A stretch of DNA of 64,000 nucleotides from Gracilibacillus suaedae (GCF_017599345.1 NZ_JAGFVL010000016.1:1-64000), one strand, 5' to 3'; positions 25,669-35,502 are shown, counted from the first letter of the stretch. Numbers and translations: made by a program. The notes: generated by a model from the letters alone, not told the origin.

Positions 25669-26697
25669 ATGTCTGATAAGATCCACAAACGGAAAAGTGA
25701 GCATATAGCGTTAAGTTTGAAAGAAGAGGCATTAGGAGAAGGAATAACAAATGGCTTCGATCTATATCGGTTTCAGCACAACGCATTACCTGAAATCGAT
25801 TTTGAAGCGATTGATATCTCATCGACATTTTTTGATCAACACTTACGGACACCTTTTTTGATTAGTTCGATGACTGGTGGAGCAGAAATGGCCGAGAAGA
25901 TCAATCGAAATCTGGCGATCGCGGCAGAACAACAAGGTTGGGTCTTTGCTTTAGGCTCAACAAGGGTGATGTTAGAAAGCGAAAAGTTCCGTCAATCTTT
26001 TCAAGTTAGAGAATATGCACCGAATACACCGATTATAGCAAATCTCGGAGCAGTACAGCTGAATTATGGAGTGACGGTCGATCAAGTCAAACAGATTGTG
26101 GAGTGGACAGATGCCAATGCATTGGTCCTTCATTTAAATACGATTCAAGAAGTGATTCAATCCGGAGGGGATACGAATTTTAGTAATTTGTTGCCCAAAA
26201 TCGAGAACTTGATTCAGTCGTTAGCTGTTCCGGTAGGGGTGAAAGAAGTAGGGTTTGGGATTGACGGAAAAACAGCTAAACGATTAACCGATATCGGTGC
26301 TTCCTTTATTGATGTCGCTGGAGCAGGTGGTACGTCTTGGAGTCAAGTAGAGAAATTGCGTTCCAAAGAAAAATTAAAAAAAGAGGCAGCAGAAGCTTTT
26401 GCAAGTTGGGGAAATTCCACCGCAGTTTGTTTAGAAGAGGTTTCTGGTATATTGCCGGAAAAAACCATCATTGCCAGTGGTGGTATTCGTAACGGTCTCC
26501 ATGCGGCTAAAGCGGTTGCTTTAGGTGCCGATTATGTAGGTTTCGCCAGGTCGATTTTAAAAGAAGCGGTTGATTCTGCTGAGAATGTGATAGAATGGAT
26601 GCAAGTTCGCGAGTTAGAATTGCAGATGGTCATGTTTGGTGTAGGTGCTGTAAACTTAACGGCATTACAATCTACTGACCGATTATATAAAAGATAG
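25669..26697 (+). CDS. fni: Type 2 isopentenyl-diphosphate delta-isomerase (FMN-dependent)
   Basis: This 342-residue enzyme interconverts isopentenyl and dimethylallyl diphosphate using reduced FMN and Mg2+. Family motifs include an RKSEHIALSL-type N-terminus, SSMTGGAEMAEKIN, LGSTRVMLE, KEVGFGID, and the phosphate/FMN site ASGGIRNGLHAAKAVALGADYVGFA. AAAGGAGA precedes the ATG at 25669; in-frame starts further upstream lie in the promoter region. It is followed 12 bases later by a ferredoxin-NADP reductase-like gene that could supply reduced flavin (inference). Confidence 0.93.
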   Translation: MSDKIHKRKSEHIALSLKEEALGEGITNGFDLYRFQHNALPEIDFEAIDISSTFFDQHLRTPFLISSMTGGAEMAEKINRNLAIAAEQQGWVFALGSTRVMLESEKFRQSFQVREYAPNTPIIANLGAVQLNYGVTVDQVKQIVEWTDANALVLHLNTIQEVIQSGGDTNFSNLLPKIENLIQSLAVPVGVKEVGFGIDGKTAKRLTDIGASFIDVAGAGGTSWSQVEKLRSKEKLKKEAAEAFASWGNSTAVCLEEVSGILPEKTIIASGGIRNGLHAAKAVALGADYVGFARSILKEAVDSAENVIEWMQVRELELQMVMFGVGAVNLTALQSTDRLYKR

Positions 26698-26709
26698 AGG
26701 TGTATAGCG

Positions 26710-27705
26710 ATGGGGGATGATGAATTGTTTGATATCACCATTATTGGTGGTGGCACAACAGGTCTTTTTGCTACGTATTATGCGACCATGCGTAATATGA
26801 AAGTTAAATTGTTAGAGTCACAATCTCAATTTGGCGGCAAAGTAATGCAATTTTTTCCGGAAAAATTAATCTATGATGTCGGTGGATATCCTGATATATC
26901 AGGCGAAGATTTAGTGAAGCAAATGATTGCTCAAGCTAACCGGCATCAACCTGAGATGTTAAGCAATAGATGGGTCGAGTCTATCGAGCAAAAATCGGAT
27001 TATTTTACTTTAAACACGAGTGATGGGGAGCAACATGCGGCGAAAGCGATTTTGCTTGCTACAGGCAGCGGAACATTCCATACGAAGAGGCCAGATAATT
27101 GGGATGTGTTACCTTTTCCAGAATTTCGCAAGCATGTAGCTACGAATTTAATGAACAGGGAAAAGTACCACCATAAAAAGGTCGTCATTACTGCTAATAA
27201 TAAGGTAGGAGTAGGCTGGGCATTATATCTTAAGGATCATGCGGAGTCTGTTACGGTAGTGAATCCAGATTCCAAATTTCATCAAGTAAAAGAACAAGAT
27301 TTAGTGCAATTACTAAATAGTTCCATACAAATTCATATGAATTCCCACATTACGAATATCGATGTAAAAGAAAATCAACTACAATCAGTGGAGATCAATA
27401 ACGAAGAGCAGGAAACTTTCACCGTCGAAACAGATGCGCTCCTTACCTATCACGGTCTTGAATTACAGGCAACTCCGCTTGATAACTGGGGAGTTACGAC
27501 ATATAAAGGACGTATTTTGGTTAAAGGTGACATGGCCACTAATATACTCGGGATTTTTGCTGCTGGTGATATTGTTCAATATGAAGGGAAAACAAATTTG
27601 ATTGCATCGGGCTATTCGGAAGCAATTACAGCTGTTAATAAAGCACATTTATTTATCGATCCGCGTGCTACTGAACAATTGTATAGTACGGTTCTTTACC
27701 GTTGA
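26710..27705 (+). CDS. Ferredoxin-NADP reductase type 2-like flavoprotein
   Basis: This 331-residue protein is thioredoxin-reductase-like, with the length and FAD motifs of Bacillus YumC-type reductases: IGGGTTGLFATYYATMRNMKV, FGGKVMQFFPEKLIYDVGGYP, LLATGSGTF and IFAAGDIVQYEG. It has no CxxC pair. The second nucleotide-binding motif, normally GGGDSAVDWAL, reads ANNKVGVGWAL here, so the NADP site has lost its glycines. It may use another donor or be a specialised paralog. It is probably co-transcribed with fni. Confidence 0.82.
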   Translation: MGDDELFDITIIGGGTTGLFATYYATMRNMKVKLLESQSQFGGKVMQFFPEKLIYDVGGYPDISGEDLVKQMIAQANRHQPEMLSNRWVESIEQKSDYFTLNTSDGEQHAAKAILLATGSGTFHTKRPDNWDVLPFPEFRKHVATNLMNREKYHHKKVVITANNKVGVGWALYLKDHAESVTVVNPDSKFHQVKEQDLVQLLNSSIQIHMNSHITNIDVKENQLQSVEINNEEQETFTVETDALLTYHGLELQATPLDNWGVTTYKGRILVKGDMATNILGIFAAGDIVQYEGKTNLIASGYSEAITAVNKAHLFIDPRATEQLYSTVLYR

Positions 27706-27706
27706 T

Positions 27707-27854
27707 CACGGTGCTAAACGTCTGTAAAATCCCACTCCAAAATTCAAGTAACACAAAGAAGCAAAGTGGGGGCTAACAGACGCTAATGCCATGATAAGTT
27801 TCGCTAATGATCAGTGGAGGTCACCCCCCCCATTGATCATAGTCTCACTTTGTA
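27707..27854 (+). repeat. Family B structured repeat, copy 1
   Basis: This copy contains nested pairings ACGTCTGT/ACAGACG and CCCACT/AGTGGG, then a second hairpin GATCAGTGG/CCATTGATC ending in AGTCTCACTTT. The same layout recurs at 40815, 47896, 60383 and, inverted, at 58829. It sits between two convergent genes. Confidence 0.85.
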
Positions 27855-27862
27855 GAAGGGGG

Positions 27863-28390
27863 TTAATCGATCACATCTTCAGGTCGTTTCCCCCATTTTA
27901 ATTCTCTGATGCTTAGACCAAAGTCCATTTGCAAGTGAGGATAATCTTTAAAACGGGTAAAATCACCACCCCAGGAAAAACCTAATTCTTTAGCGATTTC
28001 GACCACCTCGTTCCAATCGCTTTCTCCATTTTGGTTGCCGTCATATTCTAAATCCCAAATAACATTATCATCATTTGTTAGCAAGGCAAAATCGATCGCA
28101 AGTCCGTAATTATGATAGGATTCTCCCCCTTTAGCATAAGTAACAATGTTTCCATCTGTTTCTCTTCCTTGCTGATAGATTGCATCTTGTTCTTCGGCAG
28201 AGCGAAAATCATCCGTAATGATAACTGTAATACCGATTTCTTCTGCTTGTTTTACCAGTTTTTCTTTCTTCTCTTCCACGACTGGATGTAGCTCTGTCGG
28301 CATCGGTCGACTGCTGTATTTTTGAAACTGAAAAAATAAGTAACCAATGCCAATAATAAACAAAAGGACTAAAATTGTGCGAATTTTCAT
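27863..28390 (-). CDS. cwlK: Peptidoglycan endopeptidase CwlK-like (M15 family)
   Basis: This 175-residue protein has an N-terminal membrane anchor or uncleaved signal (about residues 3-20) and an M15B/VanY-like zinc peptidase domain. The metal site is visible as GGESYHNYGLAIDFAL and DYPHLQMDFG. The sequence closely follows B. subtilis CwlK, an L-Ala-D-Glu endopeptidase that cuts peptidoglycan stem peptides outside the membrane. GAGGAG precedes the ATG at 28390. Confidence 0.9.
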   Translation of the reverse strand: MKIRTILVLLFIIGIGYLFFQFQKYSSRPMPTELHPVVEEKKEKLVKQAEEIGITVIITDDFRSAEEQDAIYQQGRETDGNIVTYAKGGESYHNYGLAIDFALLTNDDNVIWDLEYDGNQNGESDWNEVVEIAKELGFSWGGDFTRFKDYPHLQMDFGLSIRELKWGKRPEDVID

Positions 28391-28559
28391 TGTTTTCTCC
28401 TCTGTTTTAAAGTACGAATTATTCCGTATTTCATAAATATATGATACTATATCATTATTGAGATGTAGAGACACCATTTCTCAAGCTAAAGTTTACAGAA
28501 AATTATAAATTGAAAGAATTCTAGTATTTCTAGAAAATATAGTGGGGAGGCCTATTGGA

Positions 28560-30251
28560 ATGGGAAAGGACTTACGTATCAAAAGTAATGTGTTTGATGA
28601 TGCTAAACGCGCTCCAAACCGTGCGATGTTACGTGCTGTTGGGGTAACAGATGAAGATTTTAAAAAACCAATGATCGGTGTAGCAAGTACATGGAGTGAG
28701 GTGACACCATGTAATATTCACTTAGATGACTTAGCGATCCAGGCTAAGGATGGCGCTCGCGAAGCTGGTGGTGTTCCGTTAATTTTTAATACAATCACAG
28801 TATCTGATGGTATTTCTATGGGAACGTCGGGAATGCGTTATTCGCTTCCAAGTCGTGATGTAATTGCGGACTCGATTGAAACAGTAGTAGGAGCAGAGAA
28901 CTTGGATGGTTATGTGGCAATTGGTGGTTGTGATAAGAACATCCCGGGTTGTTTAATTTCAATTGCTCGTTCTGATGTTCCAGCTGTTTTTGTTTATGGT
29001 GGAACGATTGCGCCGGGATACCGTAAAGGGGAAAAGTTAGATATTGTGTCTGTTTTTGAAGGGGTAGGTAAACACAATAACGGTGATATTGATGATGAAG
29101 AATTGCGAGGAATTGAATGTCATGCATGCCCAGGTGCAGGTTCTTGCGGTGGTATGTATACAGCAAATACTATGGCGACGGCTGTAGAAGCACTAGGTAT
29201 GAGTTTACCTGGAAGTTCTTCTAACCCGGCGGAATCTCCTGAGAAATTTGAAGATTGTCGTAAAGCAGGGGAAGCTGTTTACCACTTGTTAGAGAAAGGT
29301 ATTTATCCGAAAGATATCTTAACGAAGAAAGCATTCGAAAATGCGATCACTGCTGTTATGGCATTAGGTGGATCTACTAACGCTATCCTTCACTTATTAG
29401 CGATTGCTAATGCAGCAGAAGTAGATCTAAAAATTGATGACTTTAATCGTATCCAAGAAAAAGTACCACACTTAGCAGACTTGAAGCCAAGTGGTAAATA
29501 TGTAATGGAAGACTTACATAAAATTGGCGGGGTTCCAGCTGTAATGCGTCTATTATTAGATAATGGATTCTTACATGGCGACTGTTTAACTGTTACTGGT
29601 AAGACGATTGCAGAAAATTATGCGGATGCACCAATTCTATCTGATGAACAAGATATTATTCATCCATTAAGTGATCCATATCGTGCAGATGGGCCATTAA
29701 TCGTATTAAAAGGTAACCTCTCACCAAAAGGTGCGGTTGCGAAGGTATCAGGTGTAAAAGTAAAACGCCACACAGGTCCTGCACGTGTCTTTAATAATGA
29801 AGAAGAGGCAACAAATGCAGTAATGAATAACGAGATCAAAGAAGGGGATGTTCTGGTTATTCGTTATGTAGGACCAAAAGGTGGACCAGGTATGCCGGAA
29901 ATGCTTTCTATTTCAGCGATTTTAGTTGGTAAAGGACTAGGTCAGAAAGTAGCATTATTAACAGACGGCCGCTTCTCTGGTGGTACACATGGTCTTGTAG
30001 TAGGTCATATTGCACCAGAAGCACAATCTGGAGGACCAATTGCTTTCTTAGAAGAAGGGGATATGGTCACCATTGATTCAGAGCAAAAGGAAATTTCTAT
30101 GGATGTTTCGGAAGAAGAATTAGAAAAACGTCGTGCAAACTGGAAAGCACCAGAGCTATACAAACGAGGTGTACTAGGTAAATACGCGCACAACGTTTCC
30201 TGTTCATCACAAGGGGCCGTAACAGACTTTATCAATCGTACAGATCAATAA
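28560..30251 (+). CDS. ilvD: Dihydroxy-acid dehydratase
   Basis: This 563-residue enzyme converts dihydroxy-isovalerate or dihydroxy-methylvalerate to the 2-oxo acids of valine and isoleucine synthesis. Motifs: [29 protein letters not shown] and [18 protein letters not shown] supply the iron-sulfur cysteines, and [18 protein letters not shown] lies near the C-terminus. The ATG at 28560 has GGGGAGG 9 bases upstream; a GTG at 28542 overlaps that site. It stands alone, not in an ilv-leu operon, and has its own terminator. Confidence 0.96.
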   Translation: MGKDLRIKSNVFDDAKRAPNRAMLRAVGVTDEDFKKPMIGVASTWSEVTPCNIHLDDLAIQAKDGAREAGGVPLIFNTITVSDGISMGTSGMRYSLPSRDVIADSIETVVGAENLDGYVAIGGCDKNIPGCLISIARSDVPAVFVYGGTIAPGYRKGEKLDIVSVFEGVGKHNNGDIDDEELRGIECHACPGAGSCGGMYTANTMATAVEALGMSLPGSSSNPAESPEKFEDCRKAGEAVYHLLEKGIYPKDILTKKAFENAITAVMALGGSTNAILHLLAIANAAEVDLKIDDFNRIQEKVPHLADLKPSGKYVMEDLHKIGGVPAVMRLLLDNGFLHGDCLTVTGKTIAENYADAPILSDEQDIIHPLSDPYRADGPLIVLKGNLSPKGAVAKVSGVKVKRHTGPARVFNNEEEATNAVMNNEIKEGDVLVIRYVGPKGGPGMPEMLSISAILVGKGLGQKVALLTDGRFSGGTHGLVVGHIAPEAQSGGPIAFLEEGDMVTIDSEQKEISMDVSEEELEKRRANWKAPELYKRGVLGKYAHNVSCSSQGAVTDFINRTDQ

Positions 30252-30265
30252 GGGAAATTGTAGTT

Positions 30266-30302
30266 AAAACACGCGTTTCATCATGGATGAGACGCGTGTT
30301 TT
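30266..30302 (+). terminator. Terminator of ilvD
   Basis: Arms AAAACACGCGTTTCAT/ATGAGACGCGTGTTTT form a long stem with one mismatch and end in a T run. Confidence 0.9.
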
Positions 30303-30668
30303 TTAACGTCCTTTTGAATGAAGGACAAAAGCGCCTGAGTTGGGAAAAGTGTCCATCATATGCGCAATGAAGGATAAAGAAATTGTGTTTAATCAATCTA
30401 TCAATGGTGAGGACATAGCGTCTTTATATATATTGATTTTTGCCTACTATATTTTACAAATTAGAAGGTTTAATCGGGACCTTCTTACAGGTAACGATGT
30501 TTTTAAAAAGAAATTAGCTAATATATCAACTCGAAGATAGCACACAAGCACAACGCCAGTAATAGATTAATTGTAAAGATGCTATACCGAAGCTGTCGAA
30601 TCTATGCTATAATGTATCTTAAAAGTTTGAAAATTCTAAATTCAAAGAAATTGGGGGAAAAGGGGATC
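30303..30668. other. Intergenic region upstream of the ABC transporter
   Basis: About 365 bases with no convincing gene; a 66-codon frame at 30340-30540 lacks a ribosome site and family resemblance. An extended -10 element TGC-TATAAT at 30605-30613 is the likely start of the ABC operon. I see no T-box motif or known riboswitch. Confidence 0.5.
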
Positions 30669-31739
30669 ATGAAGAAAAACTTGCTTTTATTATTAATTAT
30701 TGCTTTCTTCAGCGTTCTGGTTCTTGCAGCATGTGGTACGAGTAACGAGACGGATAACACCAATGGTGGATCTGGATCAGATGCTGAAGAGACTGAGGAC
30801 AATACGGAAACAGAAGAGGAAGAGGCAGCTTCTGACGATGAAGTATATCAAATTGGTGCAACGCAAATTGTAGAGCACCCATCATTAGATGCGGCATTTG
30901 AAGGGTTTAAAGAGGCGATTGCAGATGCTGGTTTAGAAGCAGAATATGACTTTCAATCAGCGCAAAATGATCAAAATAATGCGTCGACGATTGCCAATAA
31001 CTTTGTAGCGGATGGTGTAGATTTAATTTTTGCAAACTCTACTCCAAGTGCGCAGAGTGCACTACAAGCAACAAGTGATATTCCGATTTTATTCACGTCA
31101 GTAACAGATGCTGTAGAAAGTGGTCTAGTAGAATCTTTAGACCAACCAGGTGAAAATATAACGGGTGTGCTAGACTTACATCCAGATTCTGTTACAAGAA
31201 CGGTAAAATTTATTGAAAATTATTTCGAAGGAGCTACAATTGGGCTTGTTTATAGTGCAGGTGAAGCAAATTCAGTTGCTCAAATTGAGGCGGTAAATGA
31301 GGCGGTAGAAGGAACGAGCTTATCTACAACTGAAGCTACTGTTGGTAATTCTTCTGAAGTACAGCAAGCAACTAATTCCTTAGTTGGGGATGCAGATGTT
31401 TTCTTCATTATTACGGACAATACAGTTGTTTCTGCATTAGAAACAGTTGTATCAGTGGCGGAAGAACAAGGTATTCCATTGTTTGTAGGTGAACCCGATT
31501 CTGTACAGCGTGGTGGTTTTGCAACGTTTGGTATTGATTACCACACAATCGGCTATCGTACCGGTGAAATGGCTGTCGAAGTGTTAACGGGTGACAAAAC
31601 AACAGCAGATATTCCTGTAGAAGTACCACCAAGCATGCAGCTGTTTATTAACAAAGAAGCAGCAGAAGCACAAGGTGTGGAATGGAACGAAGACTGGGAT
31701 GAAGATGCAGAATTTTTAGAAACAACAGAAGAAGAATAA
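30669..31739 (+). CDS. ABC transporter substrate-binding lipoprotein (TrpX-like)
   Basis: This 356-residue lipoprotein has a signal with lipobox LVLAACG at about residues 17-23 and an acidic Glu/Asp/Thr-rich linker (about 27-55). A periplasmic-binding type 1 fold of the PF04392 family follows (YQIGATQIVEHPSLDAAFEGF, FANSTPSAQSAL, VFFIITDNTVVSAL). TrpXYZ-type systems import aromatic amino acids, but related systems carry other ligands, so the substrate is open. The acidic surface suits a halophile. GGGGAAAAGGGG precedes the ATG. Confidence 0.88.
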   Translation: MKKNLLLLLIIAFFSVLVLAACGTSNETDNTNGGSGSDAEETEDNTETEEEEAASDDEVYQIGATQIVEHPSLDAAFEGFKEAIADAGLEAEYDFQSAQNDQNNASTIANNFVADGVDLIFANSTPSAQSALQATSDIPILFTSVTDAVESGLVESLDQPGENITGVLDLHPDSVTRTVKFIENYFEGATIGLVYSAGEANSVAQIEAVNEAVEGTSLSTTEATVGNSSEVQQATNSLVGDADVFFIITDNTVVSALETVVSVAEEQGIPLFVGEPDSVQRGGFATFGIDYHTIGYRTGEMAVEVLTGDKTTADIPVEVPPSMQLFINKEAAEAQGVEWNEDWDEDAEFLETTEEE

Positions 31740-31750
31740 ATAGCTGAAGG

Positions 31751-31790
31751 AAACCTCGACATTGTTGATGAATGATAGGTGTCGAGGTTT
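31751..31790 (+). terminator. Intra-operon hairpin between binding protein and permease genes
   Basis: AAACCTCGACA pairs with TGTCGAGGTTT across an 18-base loop and is followed by TCTATC. A partial terminator here would give more binding protein than permease, a common arrangement. Confidence 0.7.
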
Positions 31791-31829
31791 TCTATCAAGT
31801 TTGGCAGAAGGATAGAAAGGAAGAGTAGT

Positions 31830-32828
31830 ATGGATGGCACCTTAATTTCCTTATTCAGTGCAGTAGAATCTGGTACAATCTATGCCTTGATGGCATTGGG
31901 CGTTTATCTTTCATTTCGTATTTTAGATTTCCCGGATTTAACAGTGGATGGCAGTTTTGTAACAGGTGGAGCGGTTGCAGCGATTTCGATTGTTAATGGT
32001 GTGCCGCCCGTATTAGCAACATTTTATGCTGCTATTGCTGGATTTTTGGCAGGAGTCGTCACAGGAATTTTAAATACGAAAGGGAAGATTAACCCTTTAT
32101 TATCCGGTATCTTAATGATGATTGCCTTGTATTCTATTAATCTTAGGATTATGGATAAACCGAATGTCGCTTTACTAAATGAACCGACAATGTTTAGTCA
32201 GGTTGAAGGTTTTTGGGCATCTTTAGGTATTGACAACTTTTTAAATGGTATTTTTACCATGGCTGGTTCGGATCGTGTACCGGGCACTTGGGCAATACTC
32301 ATTATTATGGTTATTATTACATTAATCATTAAATTTATAACGGATTATTTCTTAAAAACAGAAGTAGGACTCGCTTTACGTGCAACTGGTGATAATGAAA
32401 AAATGATCAGGAGTTTTTCTGCTAACACTGATATTCTAACGATTGTCGGTTTAGGAATATCTAATGCATTAGTTGCGTTATCTGGTGCTTTTATTGCACA
32501 ATATGGTGGATTTTCAGATGTTAATATGGGGATTGGTATGATCGTCATCGGTCTTGCATCTGTTATTATAGGTGAAGCATTATTCGGTACCAAAACAATC
32601 GCTCGTACAACATTGGCTGTTATAGGTGGAGCTATTGTCTATCGAATCGTGTTGACTCTCGCATTAAAGGTGAAATTCCTAGAAACTGGCGATGCAAAGC
32701 TAATAACGGCAGTGATTGTTATACTTGCACTTGTCGCACCAAAAATCATCGCCACTCAAAAAGAAGCACAACGGAAGAAAAGAAAAAGGGCAATGCTAGC
32801 TAGTGGAGAGGGGGCTAACAATGCTTAG
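31830..32828 (+). CDS. ABC transporter permease (branched-chain-type, TrpY-like)
   Basis: This 332-residue protein has about eight membrane spans and belongs to the BPD_transp_2 family. Motifs include GTIYALMALGVYLSFRILDFPDLTVDGSF and EVGLALRATGDNEKMIRSFSANTD with the EAA-like coupling loop. The ATG at 31830 follows AGGAAGAG. It overlaps the ATPase gene by 8 bases, forming an SBP-permease-ATPase operon. Confidence 0.92.
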   Translation: MDGTLISLFSAVESGTIYALMALGVYLSFRILDFPDLTVDGSFVTGGAVAAISIVNGVPPVLATFYAAIAGFLAGVVTGILNTKGKINPLLSGILMMIALYSINLRIMDKPNVALLNEPTMFSQVEGFWASLGIDNFLNGIFTMAGSDRVPGTWAILIIMVIITLIIKFITDYFLKTEVGLALRATGDNEKMIRSFSANTDILTIVGLGISNALVALSGAFIAQYGGFSDVNMGIGMIVIGLASVIIGEALFGTKTIARTTLAVIGGAIVYRIVLTLALKVKFLETGDAKLITAVIVILALVAPKIIATQKEAQRKKRKRAMLASGEGANNA

Positions 32829-33615
32829 CATGCAAGATATTGCGATTACCTTTAATGAAGGTACGTTGGATGAAAAGAAAGCCCTGCAGGATATTAACCT
32901 TGAGATGCAAAAGGGTGATTTTGTTACCGTAATCGGTAGTAATGGTGCTGGAAAATCAACATTAATGAATATGATTTCCGGGTCATTAAAGCCAGACATC
33001 GGGACGGTAAAAATTAACGATAAAAATGTAACCTTGCTTCCTGAACATAAACGTTCCCAGTTTATAGGGCGGGTGTTTCAAGATCCGATGGCAGGAACGG
33101 CACCGACGATGACGATTGAAGAGAACCTTGCGATGGCATATGCCAGGAACAAAAAGCGTACTTTAAAAGTTGGAGTCAGCAAAAAGCGAAAGGCTTTATT
33201 TAAAGAGCATTTAGAAACCCTTCACTTAGGGCTCGAAAGTAGATTGAACGCCAAAGTCGGTCTGCTTTCTGGTGGAGAGCGTCAGGCACTGTCGTTGTTA
33301 ATGGCAACTTTTACAGAGCCGAATATATTGCTGTTAGATGAGCATACAGCAGCATTAGACCCATCAAGAGCTGAGTTGATTACCAATCTGACTGGTGAAG
33401 TAGTGGAGCAGTTTGGTTTAACCACTTTAATGGTTACCCATAATATGCAACAAGCGCTGGACTTAGGTAACCGTCTGATTATGATGGATAAGGGACAAAT
33501 TATTTTAGAAGTATCTGGTGAAGACAAACAAAAGCTTACCATCGAAAAATTACTACACGAATTCCAACGAATCCGCGGGACGCAAATGGAGAATGACCGA
33601 GCTATATTAGGTTAA
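32821..33615 (+). CDS. ABC transporter ATP-binding protein (TrpZ-like)
   Basis: This 264-residue ATPase has Walker A GSNGAGKSTL, signature LLSGGERQALSLL, Walker B ILLLDEHTAALDP and the switch histidine in VTHNMQQAL. The DEHTAALDP variant is typical of the ATPase paired with PF04392 binding proteins. The ATG at 32821 overlaps the permease end and has GAGAGGGGG upstream. Confidence 0.93.
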   Translation: MLSMQDIAITFNEGTLDEKKALQDINLEMQKGDFVTVIGSNGAGKSTLMNMISGSLKPDIGTVKINDKNVTLLPEHKRSQFIGRVFQDPMAGTAPTMTIEENLAMAYARNKKRTLKVGVSKKRKALFKEHLETLHLGLESRLNAKVGLLSGGERQALSLLMATFTEPNILLLDEHTAALDPSRAELITNLTGEVVEQFGLTTLMVTHNMQQALDLGNRLIMMDKGQIILEVSGEDKQKLTIEKLLHEFQRIRGTQMENDRAILG

Positions 33616-33618
33616 AGT

Positions 33619-33653
33619 AAGGACAGTTACTTCAATGGAGAGTAGCTGTCCTT
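33619..33653 (+). terminator. Terminator of the TrpXYZ-like operon
   Basis: AAGGACAGTTACT pairs with AGTAGCTGTCCTT and is followed by TCTAACC. Confidence 0.75.
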
Positions 33654-33740
33654 TCTAACCAGCAGTGGAATCTAATTGCGCGAAGTCAGACTTTGATATA
33701 AAATGAAAACTCCTTATATGATAGAAAGAAGGGATCACGA

Positions 33741-34928
33741 ATGAAATATGGTTTTTCAGACCGAGTAAAATATATGACATCATCAGCAGTGCGAGATATC
33801 TTAAAAGTAATTAATCAAGGGAATATTATCTCGTTTGCTGGAGGATTGCCGGAAGAAGATTTGTTCCCAGTAAAAGCTGTTGATGAGGCTTTTCATAAAG
33901 CAATTACGACAAATAAAAAAGCGTTACAGTATGGTGAAACAGAAGGTGTATCACAGTTAAGAGAATTATTAGCAGATCGTATGAAGCAGAAAGGGCTACA
34001 CCGATCAGCAGATAATATTTTGATTACTTCAGGTAGCCAACAGGCAATCGATCTGTTTTCACGAGTGATGTTCAATAAAGGGGATGTCATCTTAACAGAG
34101 AATCCAACATATTTAGCTGCATTACAAGTATTTGAATCGTATGAAACTAAAGTGGTGGCAGTTGATGCGGATGATGATGGCATGGTTTTAGCTGATTTAG
34201 AAGAGAAAATTAATCAGCATAAACCAAAATGCATTTACGTGGTACCAACCTATTCGAATCCTACAGGAAAAGTATGGTCGCTAGAAAGACGAGAAAAACT
34301 GTTGGAACTGGCTAATAAATATCATGTAGTTATTTTTGAAGATGACCCTTATGGTGAATTACAATTTGATGAAAGTGAAACACCTCCATCTATCGCTTCA
34401 TTAGATGAGAATGAACTAGTATTATACACGAGTACTTTTTCTAAAACGGTTGTCCCTGCTGTTCGTATTGGTTGGATTGTTGGCCCACACCAAATTATTC
34501 GGATTATGGCTCAGGCTAAACAGGCAACAGATCTTCATACTAATTCTATAGGGCAACACGCATTAGTGCATTTATTACAAGATTTTGATATTGATGAACA
34601 CATTCAAACGATTAGAAAAACTTATTATGAACGAATGCTGGTGATGAAACGGTTATTAGAGAAAGCCAACTTTGAAGGGCTTGAATATGTTGTTCCTAAA
34701 GGCGGTATGTTCTTCTGGGTAAAGCTGCCGGAAGAAATGAACACAACAGAGTTATTAGATGAGGCGGTAAAAGAAGGAGTAGCTTTTGTGCCTGGAGCAC
34801 CATTCTATGTGTCAGATCCAGAACAAAATACACTACGACTAAATTTCACAAACTCAGAACCAGCACTAATTGAAGAAGGCATGAAACGTTTTGTGAAAGT
34901 ATTAGAATCAACATATATCAATAAGTAA
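33741..34928 (+). CDS. PLP-dependent aminotransferase (MocR-like/2-aminoadipate transaminase type)
   Basis: This 395-residue class I/II aminotransferase has FAGGLPEEDLFP, LRELLADRM, ITSGSQQAIDL, YVVPTYSNPTGKVW and FEDDPYGELQF. The PLP lysine lies in TSTFSKTVVPAVRIGW. It is closest to the LysN/kynurenine or 2-aminoadipate transaminase group. It lacks the GntR HTH of MocR regulators. Adjacent to a TrpXYZ-like importer, it may transaminate an imported amino acid (inference). GAAGGGATC precedes the ATG. Confidence 0.88.
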   Translation: MKYGFSDRVKYMTSSAVRDILKVINQGNIISFAGGLPEEDLFPVKAVDEAFHKAITTNKKALQYGETEGVSQLRELLADRMKQKGLHRSADNILITSGSQQAIDLFSRVMFNKGDVILTENPTYLAALQVFESYETKVVAVDADDDGMVLADLEEKINQHKPKCIYVVPTYSNPTGKVWSLERREKLLELANKYHVVIFEDDPYGELQFDESETPPSIASLDENELVLYTSTFSKTVVPAVRIGWIVGPHQIIRIMAQAKQATDLHTNSIGQHALVHLLQDFDIDEHIQTIRKTYYERMLVMKRLLEKANFEGLEYVVPKGGMFFWVKLPEEMNTTELLDEAVKEGVAFVPGAPFYVSDPEQNTLRLNFTNSEPALIEEGMKRFVKVLESTYINK

Positions 34929-34938
34929 ATAATGTATC

Positions 34939-34974
34939 AGAGGAAAGATGTGGGTTTGCAAGTGTCTTTCCTCT
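34939..34974. terminator. Hairpin after the aminotransferase gene
   Basis: AGAGGAAAGA/TCTTTCCTCT forms a 10-base stem without a clear T run. It may serve the rightward aminotransferase gene. Confidence 0.55.
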
Positions 34975-35038
34975 GCATCAAATAAAGGGATATTTATCAG
35001 TTAGGTAGTGTTACGGACGATTAACACAATTTTCATCA

Positions 35039-35467
35039 TTATAGTCCGAGGAGTCGCTGCCACCAAGATTTCGTCTCCGTTTCTTTCTCCGTTTGTTCAG
35101 CTTCAGTTAATACAATATCTTCCTTATCTACAGCAGTCTTAGCAGCTAATATAAGGCCATAATCACTGTCAGCTTCCCGATTAGATACATAGGTATGAGA
35201 AATGTCAAGTTTCTCAGCAAGTTCACGATAAGGTTTGAAGAAACGTATACTCATATTATTATTCATCAATAGTGTAGTATCAGGAAAATGATGGATTTGG
35301 CCTTCCAACTCGGAAAGTCCTTTTTTGCCACGAACTTGTGACTTGGATAAGGCTAATACAACCCTCTCACGATATGTCCCTAAATATTTTCTTTTTTCAT
35401 CAGGGTTAATTTCCTTTGCACCATAAATCCCTTCTTGTAAATAATCATCTATTTCTTTTTTTGCCAT
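35039..35467 (-). CDS. YueI family protein (DUF1694)
   Basis: This 142-residue cytosolic protein follows B. subtilis YueI: DYLQEGIYGAKEINPDEKRKYLGTYRERVVLALS at the N-terminus and a conserved ISHTYVSNREADSDYGLILAAKTAVDKEDI segment. No function is established for the family. GAGGTG precedes the ATG at 35467. It lies downstream of ectC, separated from it by a terminator, so it is probably independent of the ectoine operon. Confidence 0.85.
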   Translation of the reverse strand: MAKKEIDDYLQEGIYGAKEINPDEKRKYLGTYRERVVLALSKSQVRGKKGLSELEGQIHHFPDTTLLMNNNMSIRFFKPYRELAEKLDISHTYVSNREADSDYGLILAAKTAVDKEDIVLTEAEQTEKETETKSWWQRLLGL

Positions 35468-35502
35468 TTTTAACACCTCATCTATAGTATATACAAAAAA
35501 GT

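Noticed and set aside
30340-30540. 66-codon open frame between ilvD and the ABC lipoprotein gene
   Set aside because: It starts at a weak alternative codon with no ribosome site, spans the promoter region and resembles no known family.
30541-30668. T-box or amino-acid riboswitch before the TrpXYZ-like operon
   Set aside because: No T-box core sequence or terminator/antiterminator pair is present; only an extended -10 promoter is seen.
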